Part shown: in pieces, positions 55,427-64,000 of the stretch | Layout: every line of letters starts with the position of its first letter | Numbering within the stretch: position 1 is the first letter of the stretch | Assembly: GCA_965223215.1 (NCBI GenBank) | Contig: CBDCVZ010000010.1 | Span: 1,240,001-1,304,000 of the forward strand | Length of the DNA stretch: 64,000 nucleotides | From: JABDMH01 sp965223215 | GTDB taxonomy: Bacteria; Bacteroidota; Bacteroidia; Chitinophagales; Saprospiraceae | Direction: 5' to 3' | Translations under genes and position numbers: made by a program | Notes under the pieces: model-generated | The model's database searches: none | Told to the model about the DNA's origin: nothing | The model's input: only the letters and a program-made list of their open reading frames with translations

Positions 55427-57442
55427 ATGACTAATATTAGAATACAATTTAGCTGGAAGAGCCCTGTGCTCAGTCTCCTTCTACTAGGTCTTTTGTGCGC
55501 TGAACCCATAGCGGCACAGAGTCTTAAAAAAATTGATTTGGGGTTACAGTTTGCTTTAAGGCAGGTAGTGCAGCCGAAGTTGAGTTTTGGTGCCGACATG
55601 GTTGTGTACGTTGTCACCACACAAGATCTTACCCGCAATGAGTTTGTTAATGATCTCTGGCTAACAGCGGTAGAAGATAAGCAAACACGACAGTTAACCT
55701 TCGACAGACCCGATGTAAGAAAACCATCCTGGTCTACCGATGACCGTGCAATATTTTTCTTGGCACAGGATAAAAATAAGGTGAGCCAGATATTTCGATT
55801 GGAACTCGCTGGCGGTGAAGCACGACAGATAACGCAACAAAGTAAAAGTATCAGTGACTATAAGTTAAGCCCTGATGGTCAGTGGATTGCCATGATTGCC
55901 AAACAAGAAGCAGCAAGCGATCAAGATGAACTTGCAAAATTTAACCAGTCTTTCTCGGTGGGTTTAAACTCCTACCATGCCCAAGCCGCACCTGTGCCAG
56001 ATCATCTCTGGACCTGCAATGTCAATGGAAAGAATCTCAAACAACGCACTTCAACCCATAACGCTTACAGCGGGCAGTATGGTGATTTTTCCTGGTCACA
56101 CGACAGCCGAAAAATTGTTTATATCTCCCAGCCGCGACCTCACGCGTCCGAGAAATATTTAAGCTCCATCATGCTGGTTGAGCTTAGTTCGTCCAGCATT
56201 AAGAAAATTCCTTCTCCGAACCCAGTCTACGATGTGCAGTTCACTTCAGATGATGCAAACATTATTTACGTCAGACCTAAAGAACCCCTATTGAATTCTT
56301 TTAGTTCTGCTCAAATTTTCCTAACCGACACCGCAGGTTCGGGTATAGACATTGATTCGGTAGCCCTTGATCGCGACCTGTACTTACATGAACCTGGATT
56401 TTTCGATGGCAGTTACCTGGCATCCGCAGCAGATGGCACGACTATAGGGACTTGGAAAATTAACTCCAAGCATCAGTCAATTAAAATCGATATGGGGGAG
56501 ATTATTAATGTAGATAAATATCTGCATACAAATGCACGAGGCTCGTTTGTGATGGCCGCACCAACGAAGACGAATGATACCGAGCTTTTTTTCTTTCCAT
56601 CGATAGACCAACCTGCCCAACAACTCACACATTTTAATGACACCCTGGATTTTTATGAACAGGGAATAAGCGAAGTTTTGGAATGGAAGGTCGGAGGGGA
56701 TATGATGTGTGACGGAGTACTTCTTTATCCCCCAGATTTTGATCCTACTGTGAAATACCCCCTGGTCCTATTAATTCACGGAGGTCCAATGTCTGCAGCT
56801 AGTGAACATTTTTCAATTTTTTCACAAGTTTTACTGGCTGAAAATTGGTTGGTTTTTAGACCAAATTATCGGGGAAGCGATCACGCTGGCAATCAATTTC
56901 AAAAATCAATTATCAATAATCCGGGAACCGGACCAGGGCAAGACATTATGGACGGTCTGCAAGAAATCATAAGACGGGGTATTGTTGACGAAAACAAAAT
57001 TGCAGTGTCCGGTTGGTCATATGGTGGTTTCCTCACCAGCTGGCTCATTGCCAAACACGATATTTGGCGCGTTGCAGTGGCGGGTGCCGCTGTGACCGAC
57101 TGGCATGACGAAATGGCAACCAGTGATGCTAAAATGTTTGCAATCAGCGCTTTTACAGCACCACCTGGATCTGCCGAGCTACTTGCCCAAATGAGACAAC
57201 ACAGTCCCATTAGTTATTCCCACCAGATCAAGTGCCCCACCCTGATTCTTTCAACTAGTAAGGATCGTCGAGTACCAGTCTCACAATCATACAAGCTCTA
57301 TCATGCCCTGGTCGACAACGAAGTCGAGACAGAGTTCATCCTTTATCCCACCGGAGGACACTATCCAGGTGATCCTGTGCAGTCAAATGACGTACTAAAA
57401 AGATGGTTGGACTGGATTCGCCAGCATTTTGACGATTTTTAA
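55427..57442 (+). CDS. S9 family serine peptidase (acylaminoacyl-peptidase type)
   Basis: I choose ATG 55427 over the TTG at 55418. The 671-residue protein has a signal peptide (to about residue 31, EPIAAQS), a WD40/TolB-like beta-propeller (residues ~45-390; for example YKLSPDGQWIAMIAK) and a C-terminal alpha/beta-hydrolase domain. The catalytic Ser is in SGWSYGGFL (about Ser531), with Asp in STSKDRRVP and His in GGHYPG. It probably removes N-acylated or free residues from short peptides in the periplasm. It is the second S9 peptidase in the window and follows the P1 and amidohydrolase genes. Confidence 0.9.
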   Translation: MTNIRIQFSWKSPVLSLLLLGLLCAEPIAAQSLKKIDLGLQFALRQVVQPKLSFGADMVVYVVTTQDLTRNEFVNDLWLTAVEDKQTRQLTFDRPDVRKPSWSTDDRAIFFLAQDKNKVSQIFRLELAGGEARQITQQSKSISDYKLSPDGQWIAMIAKQEAASDQDELAKFNQSFSVGLNSYHAQAAPVPDHLWTCNVNGKNLKQRTSTHNAYSGQYGDFSWSHDSRKIVYISQPRPHASEKYLSSIMLVELSSSSIKKIPSPNPVYDVQFTSDDANIIYVRPKEPLLNSFSSAQIFLTDTAGSGIDIDSVALDRDLYLHEPGFFDGSYLASAADGTTIGTWKINSKHQSIKIDMGEIINVDKYLHTNARGSFVMAAPTKTNDTELFFFPSIDQPAQQLTHFNDTLDFYEQGISEVLEWKVGGDMMCDGVLLYPPDFDPTVKYPLVLLIHGGPMSAASEHFSIFSQVLLAENWLVFRPNYRGSDHAGNQFQKSIINNPGTGPGQDIMDGLQEIIRRGIVDENKIAVSGWSYGGFLTSWLIAKHDIWRVAVAGAAVTDWHDEMATSDAKMFAISAFTAPPGSAELLAQMRQHSPISYSHQIKCPTLILSTSKDRRVPVSQSYKLYHALVDNEVETEFILYPTGGHYPGDPVQSNDVLKRWLDWIRQHFDDF

Positions 57443-57753
57443 GAACTGAAAATTTGGAGAAAATGGCCATTGGCATTTAGCAGAGAAACATACGATCTAT
57501 GCGTCCCAACCACTCATGCATATTTAGTAAACAATTGTCCGGGTGAGAAATAACATTTACGTAGTGACTGGTCTGAATCATGCCTTTTGGAAAATTGATT
57601 TCCTGCTGATAAGCTCACATCCTGATCGATGACAAGGCGGACCTCCTCCCCTACTATTTCCGTTTTGATTTCCAACTCGACATCAACTTAAGTATATCTC
57701 TGAAGTCTTTTCTTAGATAGTAAAGGTCTAAAAAAAGTCAAGTCTGACCACGT
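57443..57753. other. 311-bp intergenic region, no clear gene
   Basis: A minus-strand frame without a start codon (about 57514-57688) has a coding-like look (ELEIKTEIVGEEVRLVIDQD), but no family was recognised. It may be the end of a lost gene. Confidence 0.3.
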
Positions 57754-58332
57754 TCATTTCCAAATCTTGGTAAGACCCGCTTCACTACCCAACCATGGAT
57801 CGGTTGTTGGAATGGGCAAAGCTGCGATGTTCTTATCTGCTTTCGGTCTTTCACCCACCGTGCCCCTCAGCAAATCCCAATCTCTACCATCTGGATAGGC
57901 CCCTACGACTCCTAAATTTTCACCATCTATTTTTTTGTGCCCTACTCCTGCCGGAATTACAATTAGGTCACCCCGGACTACCCTAACCTTCTCTCCATGC
58001 TCTCCGCCCAGGTGCAACAACGCACTACCAGAATAAATACCAAGGACCTCATGGGAGGTACTGTGATAGTGGTGAAACGGATAGATCCCATTGATCCACG
58101 AATTCGTCCAACCTTCTGCAGCAAATTTAGTTTTTAGCCAGTGCGCTGGATTCGATTGACCTTGCGGCAGGGCATCATGGTAGAGCAGCAGTGGAAACTT
58201 ACTGTTGGGAATTTTGCCATCATCCTTAAAAAATAATAAATCCGGTTCCTTCATGGGTTCGAAAAAGGTGCTCGACCAAGCGCTAACAAGTGGAATCAGT
58301 CCCAATGTATTTAGAAATCGCTTTCGGTCCAT
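57754..58332 (-). CDS. YjlB-like cupin protein, exported
   Basis: The 192-residue protein begins MDRKRFLNTLGLIPLVSAW, a signal-like N-terminus. The rest is a cupin with motif 1 NGIYPFHHYHSTSHEVLGIYSG (three His and one Glu as metal ligands), GDLIVIPAGVGHKKID as motif 2, and DWDLLRGTVGERPKAD near the end. This pattern matches the YjlB family. Function is unknown. It is flanked by intergenic stretches on both sides, so it appears to be monocistronic. Confidence 0.82.
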   Translation of the reverse strand: MDRKRFLNTLGLIPLVSAWSSTFFEPMKEPDLLFFKDDGKIPNSKFPLLLYHDALPQGQSNPAHWLKTKFAAEGWTNSWINGIYPFHHYHSTSHEVLGIYSGSALLHLGGEHGEKVRVVRGDLIVIPAGVGHKKIDGENLGVVGAYPDGRDWDLLRGTVGERPKADKNIAALPIPTTDPWLGSEAGLTKIWK

Positions 58333-58677
58333 CTGCCTGTTACATTTTTACAGCATGTGCTTCTTAAAATACAAAAAATCGCACTCACAACTCTCGGGCT
58401 AAATAGGGATCGACCTAGGGAAGCTGCAATCCAAATCTGCCCCTGCAACCTTTCCAAAACTTCCTGCGTTTTCTGAATGAGATTACTGGTGGATTAAGGA
58501 ATGATCTTCATAGACGAAATAAAAAATGGCAAGGCCTGGTAGATCCATCCATTAAACTCGCTGGCTCTTTAATGCCGTCTAGAGCACTAAAATTGAAATC
58601 TTCTTTTTTAATCTAGTTGTTGTACGAGGTGAAATATTTCTTGCGGCTCAGCAAATTAGATCTCAGAGGAATGGTTC
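58333..58677. other. 345-bp intergenic region, nothing recognised
   Basis: No gene, RNA or hairpin stands out between the cupin gene and the altronate dehydratase gene. Confidence 0.4.
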
Positions 58678-60219
58678 TTAGGTCAATGGTCCCGGATTAA
58701 ATAATACCAAGTCATTGTGCAGACCTAACCGATCGCAAGCCACTTTCTTCCTACCACTGGCCACCTCCAGTATGAAATGAAACAGGTCCCATCCTAATTC
58801 CTCAATGGTCTTATCACCTGAAGCTACGGGACCAGCATCAAAATCAATTAGATCGTGCCACCTGGCACTCAGAGATGAGTTGGAAGCAACCTTAACTACT
58901 GGCACAGAAGCCAGACCGTAAGGGGTTCCGCGACCGGTCATAAAAAGATGCATATTCATTCCCGCTGCCAATTGTAACGTGCCGCATACAAAATCACTGG
59001 CTGGTGTAGCTGCAAAACTAAGGCCTTTCTTACGTATCCTTTCTCCTGGAGAAAGCACATCAACAATTGAACTATGACCTGACTTGGCAATAGAACCCAA
59101 GGATTTTTCTACAATGGTGCTGAGTCCACCTTGCTTATTGCCGGGAGATGGATTGGCACTTCGATCAGCATTACCCTGCCGTAAATATTCATCATACCAT
59201 TGTACCTCACGGATCAGAGCCTTTGCCACACTCTGATCTGAGCACCGCGGTAACAACAAGTGCACTGCATCACGTATTTCTGTAACTTCCGAAAAAAGGA
59301 CACTACCACCAGATCTAACAATAAGATCTGCCGCATAACCTGCCACCGGATTGGCCGTGATACCAGAAAATGCATCACTGCCACCACATTGCATGCCGAC
59401 GACCAGATCCGCTGCCGGGCACGATTCGCGTCGACGTTGATTTAACTTCTTTAAATGTCTTTCTGCCATCTGCAGAATGGCCTTCACCATGTCAGAAAAT
59501 CCCATAAAATTGGGATCTTGTAGAAACAACAATGGTTGTGCACGATCGACCTCAACCTCACTTGGGAACAATCGCTCCGGTCGCAATTTCTCACAACCAA
59601 GACCAATGACCAACACCTCCCCTCCGAAGTTGGGATTCACGGCAATATTCTGCAGTGTCCTGATGGGTATAATGGCAGCTGGTGCATCGATGGCGATTCC
59701 ACATCCGAATGAATGCGACAAACCCACCACATCATCTACATTGGGGTATCGGGGTAATAATTCTTCTTTTATTTTTTTTACGACGAATTCTACGACCCCC
59801 GCAACACATTGCACACTAGTGGTAATAGCGAGTACATTCTTAGTACCCACGGATCCATCTTGATTTCGATACCCTTCAAATGAATAACCTGGCAAGGGTT
59901 CAAATGTGGGAGACCTATACTCTTGCAACTCCAACGTATCCAGTGATGGTGGAGCTGGTACTGCTATATTTGTCTCATTTACCCAACTTCCAGGAGGTAC
60001 TGTCTGATTGGCATATGCAATGGTATGGCCATACCTAATGACTTCTTCTCCAGCAGCGATTTTTCTCAAGGCTACTTTGTGACCCATGGGTACATTTTCC
60101 AGGATCTTCACCTCGCCGGAAATAACGGTATCTTTTTCAAGTCCCATCGGATCTACAACAATTCCGACGTTGTCATTATGAGTGATTTTAACTACTAAAT
60201 CATGCCGTTCGATCATCAT
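58678..60219 (-). CDS. uxaA: altronate dehydratase (UxaA/GarD family)
   Basis: The 513-residue protein has an N-terminal SAF domain (about residues 1-95, with MGHKVALRKIAAGEEVIRYG). The larger catalytic region includes GYRNQDGSVGTKNVLAITTSVQC, HSFGCGIAID, VGMQCGGSDAFSGITANP and FMTGRGTPYG. It dehydrates D-altronate to 2-keto-3-deoxygluconate in hexuronate breakdown; the galactarate dehydratase GarD is a close relative, so the acid substrate is inferred. The first ATG overlaps the stop of the GntP gene by 4 bp. The neighbouring tagaturonate epimerase supports the UxaA assignment. Confidence 0.9.
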   Translation of the reverse strand: MMIERHDLVVKITHNDNVGIVVDPMGLEKDTVISGEVKILENVPMGHKVALRKIAAGEEVIRYGHTIAYANQTVPPGSWVNETNIAVPAPPSLDTLELQEYRSPTFEPLPGYSFEGYRNQDGSVGTKNVLAITTSVQCVAGVVEFVVKKIKEELLPRYPNVDDVVGLSHSFGCGIAIDAPAAIIPIRTLQNIAVNPNFGGEVLVIGLGCEKLRPERLFPSEVEVDRAQPLLFLQDPNFMGFSDMVKAILQMAERHLKKLNQRRRESCPAADLVVGMQCGGSDAFSGITANPVAGYAADLIVRSGGSVLFSEVTEIRDAVHLLLPRCSDQSVAKALIREVQWYDEYLRQGNADRSANPSPGNKQGGLSTIVEKSLGSIAKSGHSSIVDVLSPGERIRKKGLSFAATPASDFVCGTLQLAAGMNMHLFMTGRGTPYGLASVPVVKVASNSSLSARWHDLIDFDAGPVASGDKTIEELGWDLFHFILEVASGRKKVACDRLGLHNDLVLFNPGPLT

Positions 60220-61643
60220 ACCAGCGGCAATACTTTTGACAACAACATCACTGCAATTAAGCCGGCAATGGCCATTACCATCAGCAAATAGGAAAAAAAC
60301 TTAATCGTCTCTGCTTCATGCAGGCCGCTCATCTTAGTAACAATCCAAAATGCACTGTCATTCATCCAAGCAAATATTTTAGATCCACAGCCGATAGCCA
60401 AGGCCAAATAGACTGGATGAAAGGCAAGTCCGGCATGGACGACACCACTCATCACTCCAATGGCGGTGATCATTGCCACCGTTGCAGAGCCTTGTGCCGT
60501 TCGAACTGCTGCTGTAATTAAAAATGCCAATGGAAGCAACGCCATTTGATAATTCTCTGCCAATGCACCTACTCGAATACCAATTCCCGTCTGTTGTAAC
60601 ATCTGCCCAAAGGCACCTCCTGAAGAAGTGATCAGTATAATCATGGCTGCACTGCTCAATGCCTCATAGATAAATTTCTTGAATTTGTCCGGATCCTTTA
60701 ATCTCGATGACAATAAGTACATGGCGAAAAGTGCAGAGATGAATAGGGCGATATTGGCATCACCAAAAAATGAAAAATATTTTATCATTTTAGTCTGTAA
60801 TGCACTGAGTTCCTGGCCTTTTGTCACTGCATTGGTGATGGTATTACCTGTAATTAATAGCACTGGCAACAATACAGGTAAGACTGAAATCCAAATATTC
60901 GGTAATTCCTCTGCTTTCTTTTGAGAAAATTGCTTGAGATCCTCCACACTAATGTCTGGAGTATCTCGCATGGGTAAATCCCATCTCCTATTAGCCCAAA
61001 CGGCATAGATATAACCACAAAAAATCGTGATGATTCCGACTGCCAATCCACCGATAATCATGGCACCCAGATCAATGCCCAGCTCCTCCGCCACAAAGAG
61101 TGGTCCCGGTGTAGGTGGGATGAGTGAGTGTGCCATGACCCCACCTGCTAAAATCGTCATTAAATAAAGACTAAACTTTTTGGGGTTTCGAATCGACACT
61201 GATTTAACGAGTGGAATCATGAGGTAGAACACCGTGTCAAAAAATACGGGAATGGCCAAGGTAAAACTGCCGGATAGCAAGGCGATGCCCGTATTCTTTT
61301 TACCGAAAAGGCTAAGCAGACGACGAATTATTTGTTCAGCAGCGCCGCTGCGCATCAGCGCAGTACCGATTACAGAAGCCAACGCGATTAGTATTCCAAT
61401 CTTGCCACTTGTATTTCCGAAAGCAGTGGCCAGCCTACGCCCAATCGAAAGGTTAGCCAATTTTAGTGCCTCTTGGTCCGACATTCCCTGATGCTGACCG
61501 TATGCGATAATCAGCTCAGGAGAGGTCAACAAAGCCGTAACCAAAGCTGCCAGCAACAGGGATACTGCCGCATGAAGCTTCAATCTAATAATGCAAAACA
61601 GCACCGTTGCGGTACCTATCAAGATAATAAGTAAAGGATCCAT
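60216..61643 (-). CDS. GntP-family sugar-acid:H+ symporter
   Basis: I choose ATG 61643 (MDPLLIILIG); a GTG at 61676 lies 11 codons upstream. The ~475-residue membrane protein has about 12-14 helices and the GntP family motifs SLIPPTPGPLF, TSSGGAFGQMLQQTG, RTAQGSATVAM and NDSAFWIVTKMSGL. It imports gluconate or related sugar acids with protons. Here it lies between the epimerase and dehydratase genes, so altronate, galacturonate or similar acids are likely cargo. The stop overlaps uxaA by 4 bp. Confidence 0.9.
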   Translation of the reverse strand: MDPLLIILIGTATVLFCIIRLKLHAAVSLLLAALVTALLTSPELIIAYGQHQGMSDQEALKLANLSIGRRLATAFGNTSGKIGILIALASVIGTALMRSGAAEQIIRRLLSLFGKKNTGIALLSGSFTLAIPVFFDTVFYLMIPLVKSVSIRNPKKFSLYLMTILAGGVMAHSLIPPTPGPLFVAEELGIDLGAMIIGGLAVGIITIFCGYIYAVWANRRWDLPMRDTPDISVEDLKQFSQKKAEELPNIWISVLPVLLPVLLITGNTITNAVTKGQELSALQTKMIKYFSFFGDANIALFISALFAMYLLSSRLKDPDKFKKFIYEALSSAAMIILITSSGGAFGQMLQQTGIGIRVGALAENYQMALLPLAFLITAAVRTAQGSATVAMITAIGVMSGVVHAGLAFHPVYLALAIGCGSKIFAWMNDSAFWIVTKMSGLHEAETIKFFSYLLMVMAIAGLIAVMLLSKVLPLV

Positions 61644-61921
61644 ATCAGTTGGCTTGTAAAACCGATCATCCAACACAAGGAACCATGCTGCTAAACCTAG
61701 CGCATCAATCGCTTCGCTCTTGGCATTCCTTGAAAAAGAAAATCAGGCATCGAAAGATAAGCTTTTTAGGGGCGTTCGCTTCAAACCCATCATTGCCGGT
61801 TATGAGATCACACATGCCATGATGGTCGCAAAAATTAAGATCTTTTCGAATTTGTTTTGACATAACTGGATCAGCCCAAATACACTGAATCAATGGTACA
61901 AAATCTCAACGATAAGAAAAG

Positions 61922-63175
61922 TCAACTTCCAAAGAGTGGAATAATATGACGATCGAGCAAATTGCTGGTAACTTTTGCACCAACGATCGCTTGATTTTCT
62001 GAAAGTGCCTGGAGATATCTCGACCCTATTTCTGCTGCAATTTTGTAGCCAACGTGCAGGAGTTGTCGCAGGTGCAAATTATAGCTGGAGTTTTCTGGGT
62101 CATGCGTCAAAGCATCGACGAATTGCGCACTGCTCCATCCATTAACCTCGTCAACGGATGGCAGCTTAGCCTCATCAATATCAATGACCGCGGCATAGGG
62201 ATCACAGAGAGCGGCCTTTTTCACCAGCGCCTTGGCGTATATTTCCTTAGCGAGCAACAGGGCCTCACCGCCGGCATCAGCCAAGCCAATGACCTCTTCC
62301 AACCAATTGGTTCCGGCAGTCTTGACGTGCAGACCTGCACCGGTACGAGCAATGGCTTTCCTGATGGGTTCATAAATCGAAAACTTATCTGAACCTGAGT
62401 GCACGGACAGTTTGAGTGATGCCGGGAGACCATATGCCTTGACGGCGTGGGCGATAACGGCCAGATCATCATTAAATTCCTTCTCAAATTGGGCAACATC
62501 ACCCACATAGTCAACCCCCTTATTAAACCGTCCGGTAAATTTTGGTGCGATCGTTTGAATCGGAATCCCTTGATCCGCAATCGCCGCCAGGATGATGAGC
62601 ATCTCGGGAGGTGTTTGGGGGTTCTCCGTTTCATCCATAGAAATTTCAGTGATGAAGTGATCCACACCTCCTTTCCCAGTTAAGATGTACTGGTATATTG
62701 CCTTGGCCTTTTGAGTAGCTTTTAAAAACTGATGCGCCGTATTTTCCACATCTTCTCGCTTAATCTCAAAAGGCTCATCTATTCCATCAATGTTGATGGT
62801 GCCAATCAATTCAGGATGCCTTTCAATAAAAGCATGAACATCTGCCGGATCTGCTGCTTCACCGATGTCGTCAGCTACGTCCAGGGTAAAAAAATCACAA
62901 GGTGCCATGAACCGATCTACTGTCTGCAAATTAATATGATCGGCATCAAGAAGATATGAATCGGTCCACCCGAGATCGGCAACGGCCCGATCTGCAGCTA
63001 GACGAGTCTCGATGGGTTCAGAGCCAATGATGTCGTGTTCTCGATTTGATTTATTCCAAGTAGGTATGATGTCAATACCTTGTTGTTTGGCAGCAATGAA
63101 AGCCTTAAGTTGAGCATGTGCTCCATGCGCAAATCGATCACCGACGCCAAAGGTAAATTTAGGACATTGCTTCAT
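61922..63175 (-). CDS. uxaE: tagaturonate epimerase (UxaE family)
   Basis: ATG 63175 is chosen because UxaE proteins start near KFTFGVGDRFAHGA; an ATG at 63244 would add 23 residues. The ~417-residue protein has SLKLSVHSGSDKFSIYEPIRKAI and HVKTAGTNWLEEVIGLA, both typical of the family. UxaE interconverts D-tagaturonate and D-fructuronate and so replaces separate branches of galacturonate and glucuronate breakdown. It is located 278 bp upstream of the GntP gene on the same strand. No uxaC isomerase gene is in view. The divergent neighbourhood lies beyond the window. Confidence 0.83.
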   Translation of the reverse strand: MKQCPKFTFGVGDRFAHGAHAQLKAFIAAKQQGIDIIPTWNKSNREHDIIGSEPIETRLAADRAVADLGWTDSYLLDADHINLQTVDRFMAPCDFFTLDVADDIGEAADPADVHAFIERHPELIGTINIDGIDEPFEIKREDVENTAHQFLKATQKAKAIYQYILTGKGGVDHFITEISMDETENPQTPPEMLIILAAIADQGIPIQTIAPKFTGRFNKGVDYVGDVAQFEKEFNDDLAVIAHAVKAYGLPASLKLSVHSGSDKFSIYEPIRKAIARTGAGLHVKTAGTNWLEEVIGLADAGGEALLLAKEIYAKALVKKAALCDPYAAVIDIDEAKLPSVDEVNGWSSAQFVDALTHDPENSSYNLHLRQLLHVGYKIAAEIGSRYLQALSENQAIVGAKVTSNLLDRHIIPLFGS

Positions 63176-63333
63176 TTCTGTAAGGATGTGTATGATCGGT
63201 TTATAGTTCCTTGCGCAAGGTAGCAATGGAGTTGATATTATCATAAGAGAATAGAGCCAATGACCTCAGAGATGCGCAAAAATTCTCTTGGTAATGCGCG
63301 GCTCTTAATATCCAAGGAGATAGAGGTCAAGTT

Positions 63334-63720
63334 TCATTCGTGAATTTTTATCCAGTCGACAGTTCCCTCGGTTGTTAGTTTAATGACCAACGTCTTAGTA
63401 TGTAAAGTCCAAAACCACAGGCGTTTTTCGGTCACCCGGTAATAGAGATAATCCTGTTGCACTCGGTCGGGTTCTCCCAAGACCTCCAATAATTGTTCCT
63501 TCTTCAGTAACCTTATCGTTTCATCATAAACCACATCCTTCAGCATCTGTTCACGATATGGATAATTATACCCTTGCTTAATCCCCCATAGTTCTTGATC
63601 AAATTGTCTATCAGTCACCTCGAAAACTTCCTGGTCCGAAACTTCGGTCGCATCGTGCCGACAACTGATTGCACTCAGTGGTAAAAGTGCCAGGATAAGA
63701 TACATTCGAACTGGTACCAT
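63334..63720 (-). CDS. small lipoprotein of unknown function
   Basis: The 128-residue product has a lipoprotein signal (MYLILALLPLSAISC, with Cys20 as the likely acylation site). The mature part contains LLEVLGEPDRVQQDYLYYRV and TLVIKLTTEGTVDWIKIHE, which resembles the small BamE/SmpA-like fold, where LGxP-type turns are common. The match is weak. It is probably an outer membrane lipoprotein. The gene is on the same strand as uxaE, 158 bp upstream of its start. Confidence 0.55.
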   Translation of the reverse strand: MVPVRMYLILALLPLSAISCRHDATEVSDQEVFEVTDRQFDQELWGIKQGYNYPYREQMLKDVVYDETIRLLKKEQLLEVLGEPDRVQQDYLYYRVTEKRLWFWTLHTKTLVIKLTTEGTVDWIKIHE

Positions 63721-63861
63721 TGCTGTCCTGCTAAGTTAATCCCTTTCAAAGCTGCTGTTAATAAACCGTAACCGACCCACCAAGTAAGATGATTGCTAGG
63801 CATCGTGGATCTAGATGCTTAGGTAAGACCAGAGGTTTAGAGGGAGAGCTCAACCTGTAAA

Positions 63862-64000
63862 CTATACATAGTCTTTCATATGAATGACGGAGCCACTTTC
63901 CATCGCCATATTTCCCAGCGCTACACAAATGGCACTATCTCTTCCGCTCTCATAATCAACTAGGGTGGCGGAGTCATTCCGAATTGAATCCAAAAATCCT
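63862..64000 (-). CDS. C-terminus of a Gfo/Idh/MocA-like oxidoreductase (partial)
   Basis: The last 45 codons of a minus-strand gene are visible, ending at a TAG at 63862-63864. The sequence FLDSIRNDSATLVDYESGRDSAICVALGNMAMESGSVIHMKDY (split here by eye into a loop and a helix) resembles the end of Gfo/Idh/MocA proteins (FLDSIRSGxPxxxDxxxGRxAxxxxLAxxESxxSG). Most of the gene lies outside the window. A dehydrogenase of sugar acids would suit the hexuronate genes next to it, but this is inference. Confidence 0.5.
   Translation of the reverse strand, partial: GFLDSIRNDSATLVDYESGRDSAICVALGNMAMESGSVIHMKDYV

Noticed and set aside
57514..57688. Open minus-strand frame between the S9 peptidase and cupin genes
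   Set aside because: No start codon and no family. It may be a relic, but support is too weak to call a gene.
61705..61893. 62-codon minus-strand frame between uxaE and the GntP gene
   Set aside because: No recognisable family and no start context; it probably arises by chance.

Overview
The window looks like chromosomal DNA of a Bacteroidota bacterium, most likely of the Saprospiria type (inference). The signs are C-terminal type IX secretion (T9SS) sorting domains, many secreted S9, M36 and P1 peptidases, a TonB-dependent receptor, an SPFH protein paired with a small ribbon-helix-helix protein, lipoprotein and Sec signals on about half of the genes, and few purine-rich ribosome binding sites. 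No rRNA or tRNA gene was recognised.

Layout. 1-6.2 kb: a partial CHRD-domain secreted protein, a HAD phosphatase with a TPR protein, a GlpF-type aquaglyceroporin, and a minus-strand pair made of a DUF547/outer-membrane fusion and an Omp85-like protein with one POTRA domain. 6.4-11.1 kb: the SPFH/RHH pair, a YcaQ-type DNA glycosylase and a penicillin-acylase-family hydrolase. 11.3-18.2 kb: a glycosyltransferase and sugar epimerase, an S9 peptidase, a TonB receptor and a decayed FtsX-type permease. 18.4-27.5 kb: an M36 metalloprotease with T9SS signal, asparaginase, CBS, DUF899, AraC, VOC and DoxX proteins, and an alpha/beta hydrolase. 27.6-32.7 kb: a TesA-like esterase divergent from a YbbA/YbbP-like ABC transporter, with an MscS channel gene in between. 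32.8-42.5 kb: VOC proteins, an SbcD-like phosphoesterase, a class C beta-lactamase relative, a complete IS3 element, an N-acyl-D-amino-acid deacylase, a GNAT remnant and a metallo-beta-lactamase-fold lipoprotein. 42.5-44.8 kb: a complete IS66 element with a perfect 8-bp target duplication, inserted just ahead of the metallo-beta-lactamase gene. 52.7-57.4 kb: a P1 peptidase, an amidohydrolase and an S9 peptidase on one strand. 58.7-63.2 kb: a hexuronate catabolism cluster (altronate dehydratase, GntP permease, tagaturonate epimerase).

The most unusual part is 44.8-49.0 kb. A lone, lysine-rich methyltransferase gene is followed by about 2.4 kb of non-coding satellite DNA. This consists of 18 complete 132-bp head-to-tail units, each unit junction carrying an 18-bp palindrome or a variant of it. 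The array shows a 7-unit higher-order duplication and ends against about 230 bp rich in complementary stems that could be a structured RNA. I could not match this array to any known element class.

How the genes fit together: most of the window suggests a heterotroph that degrades proteins and peptides outside the cell or in the periplasm (M36, S9, P1, penicillin acylase, TonB receptor, D-aminoacylase, asparaginase) and uses pectin- or alginate-type uronic acids (UxaA/GntP/UxaE).
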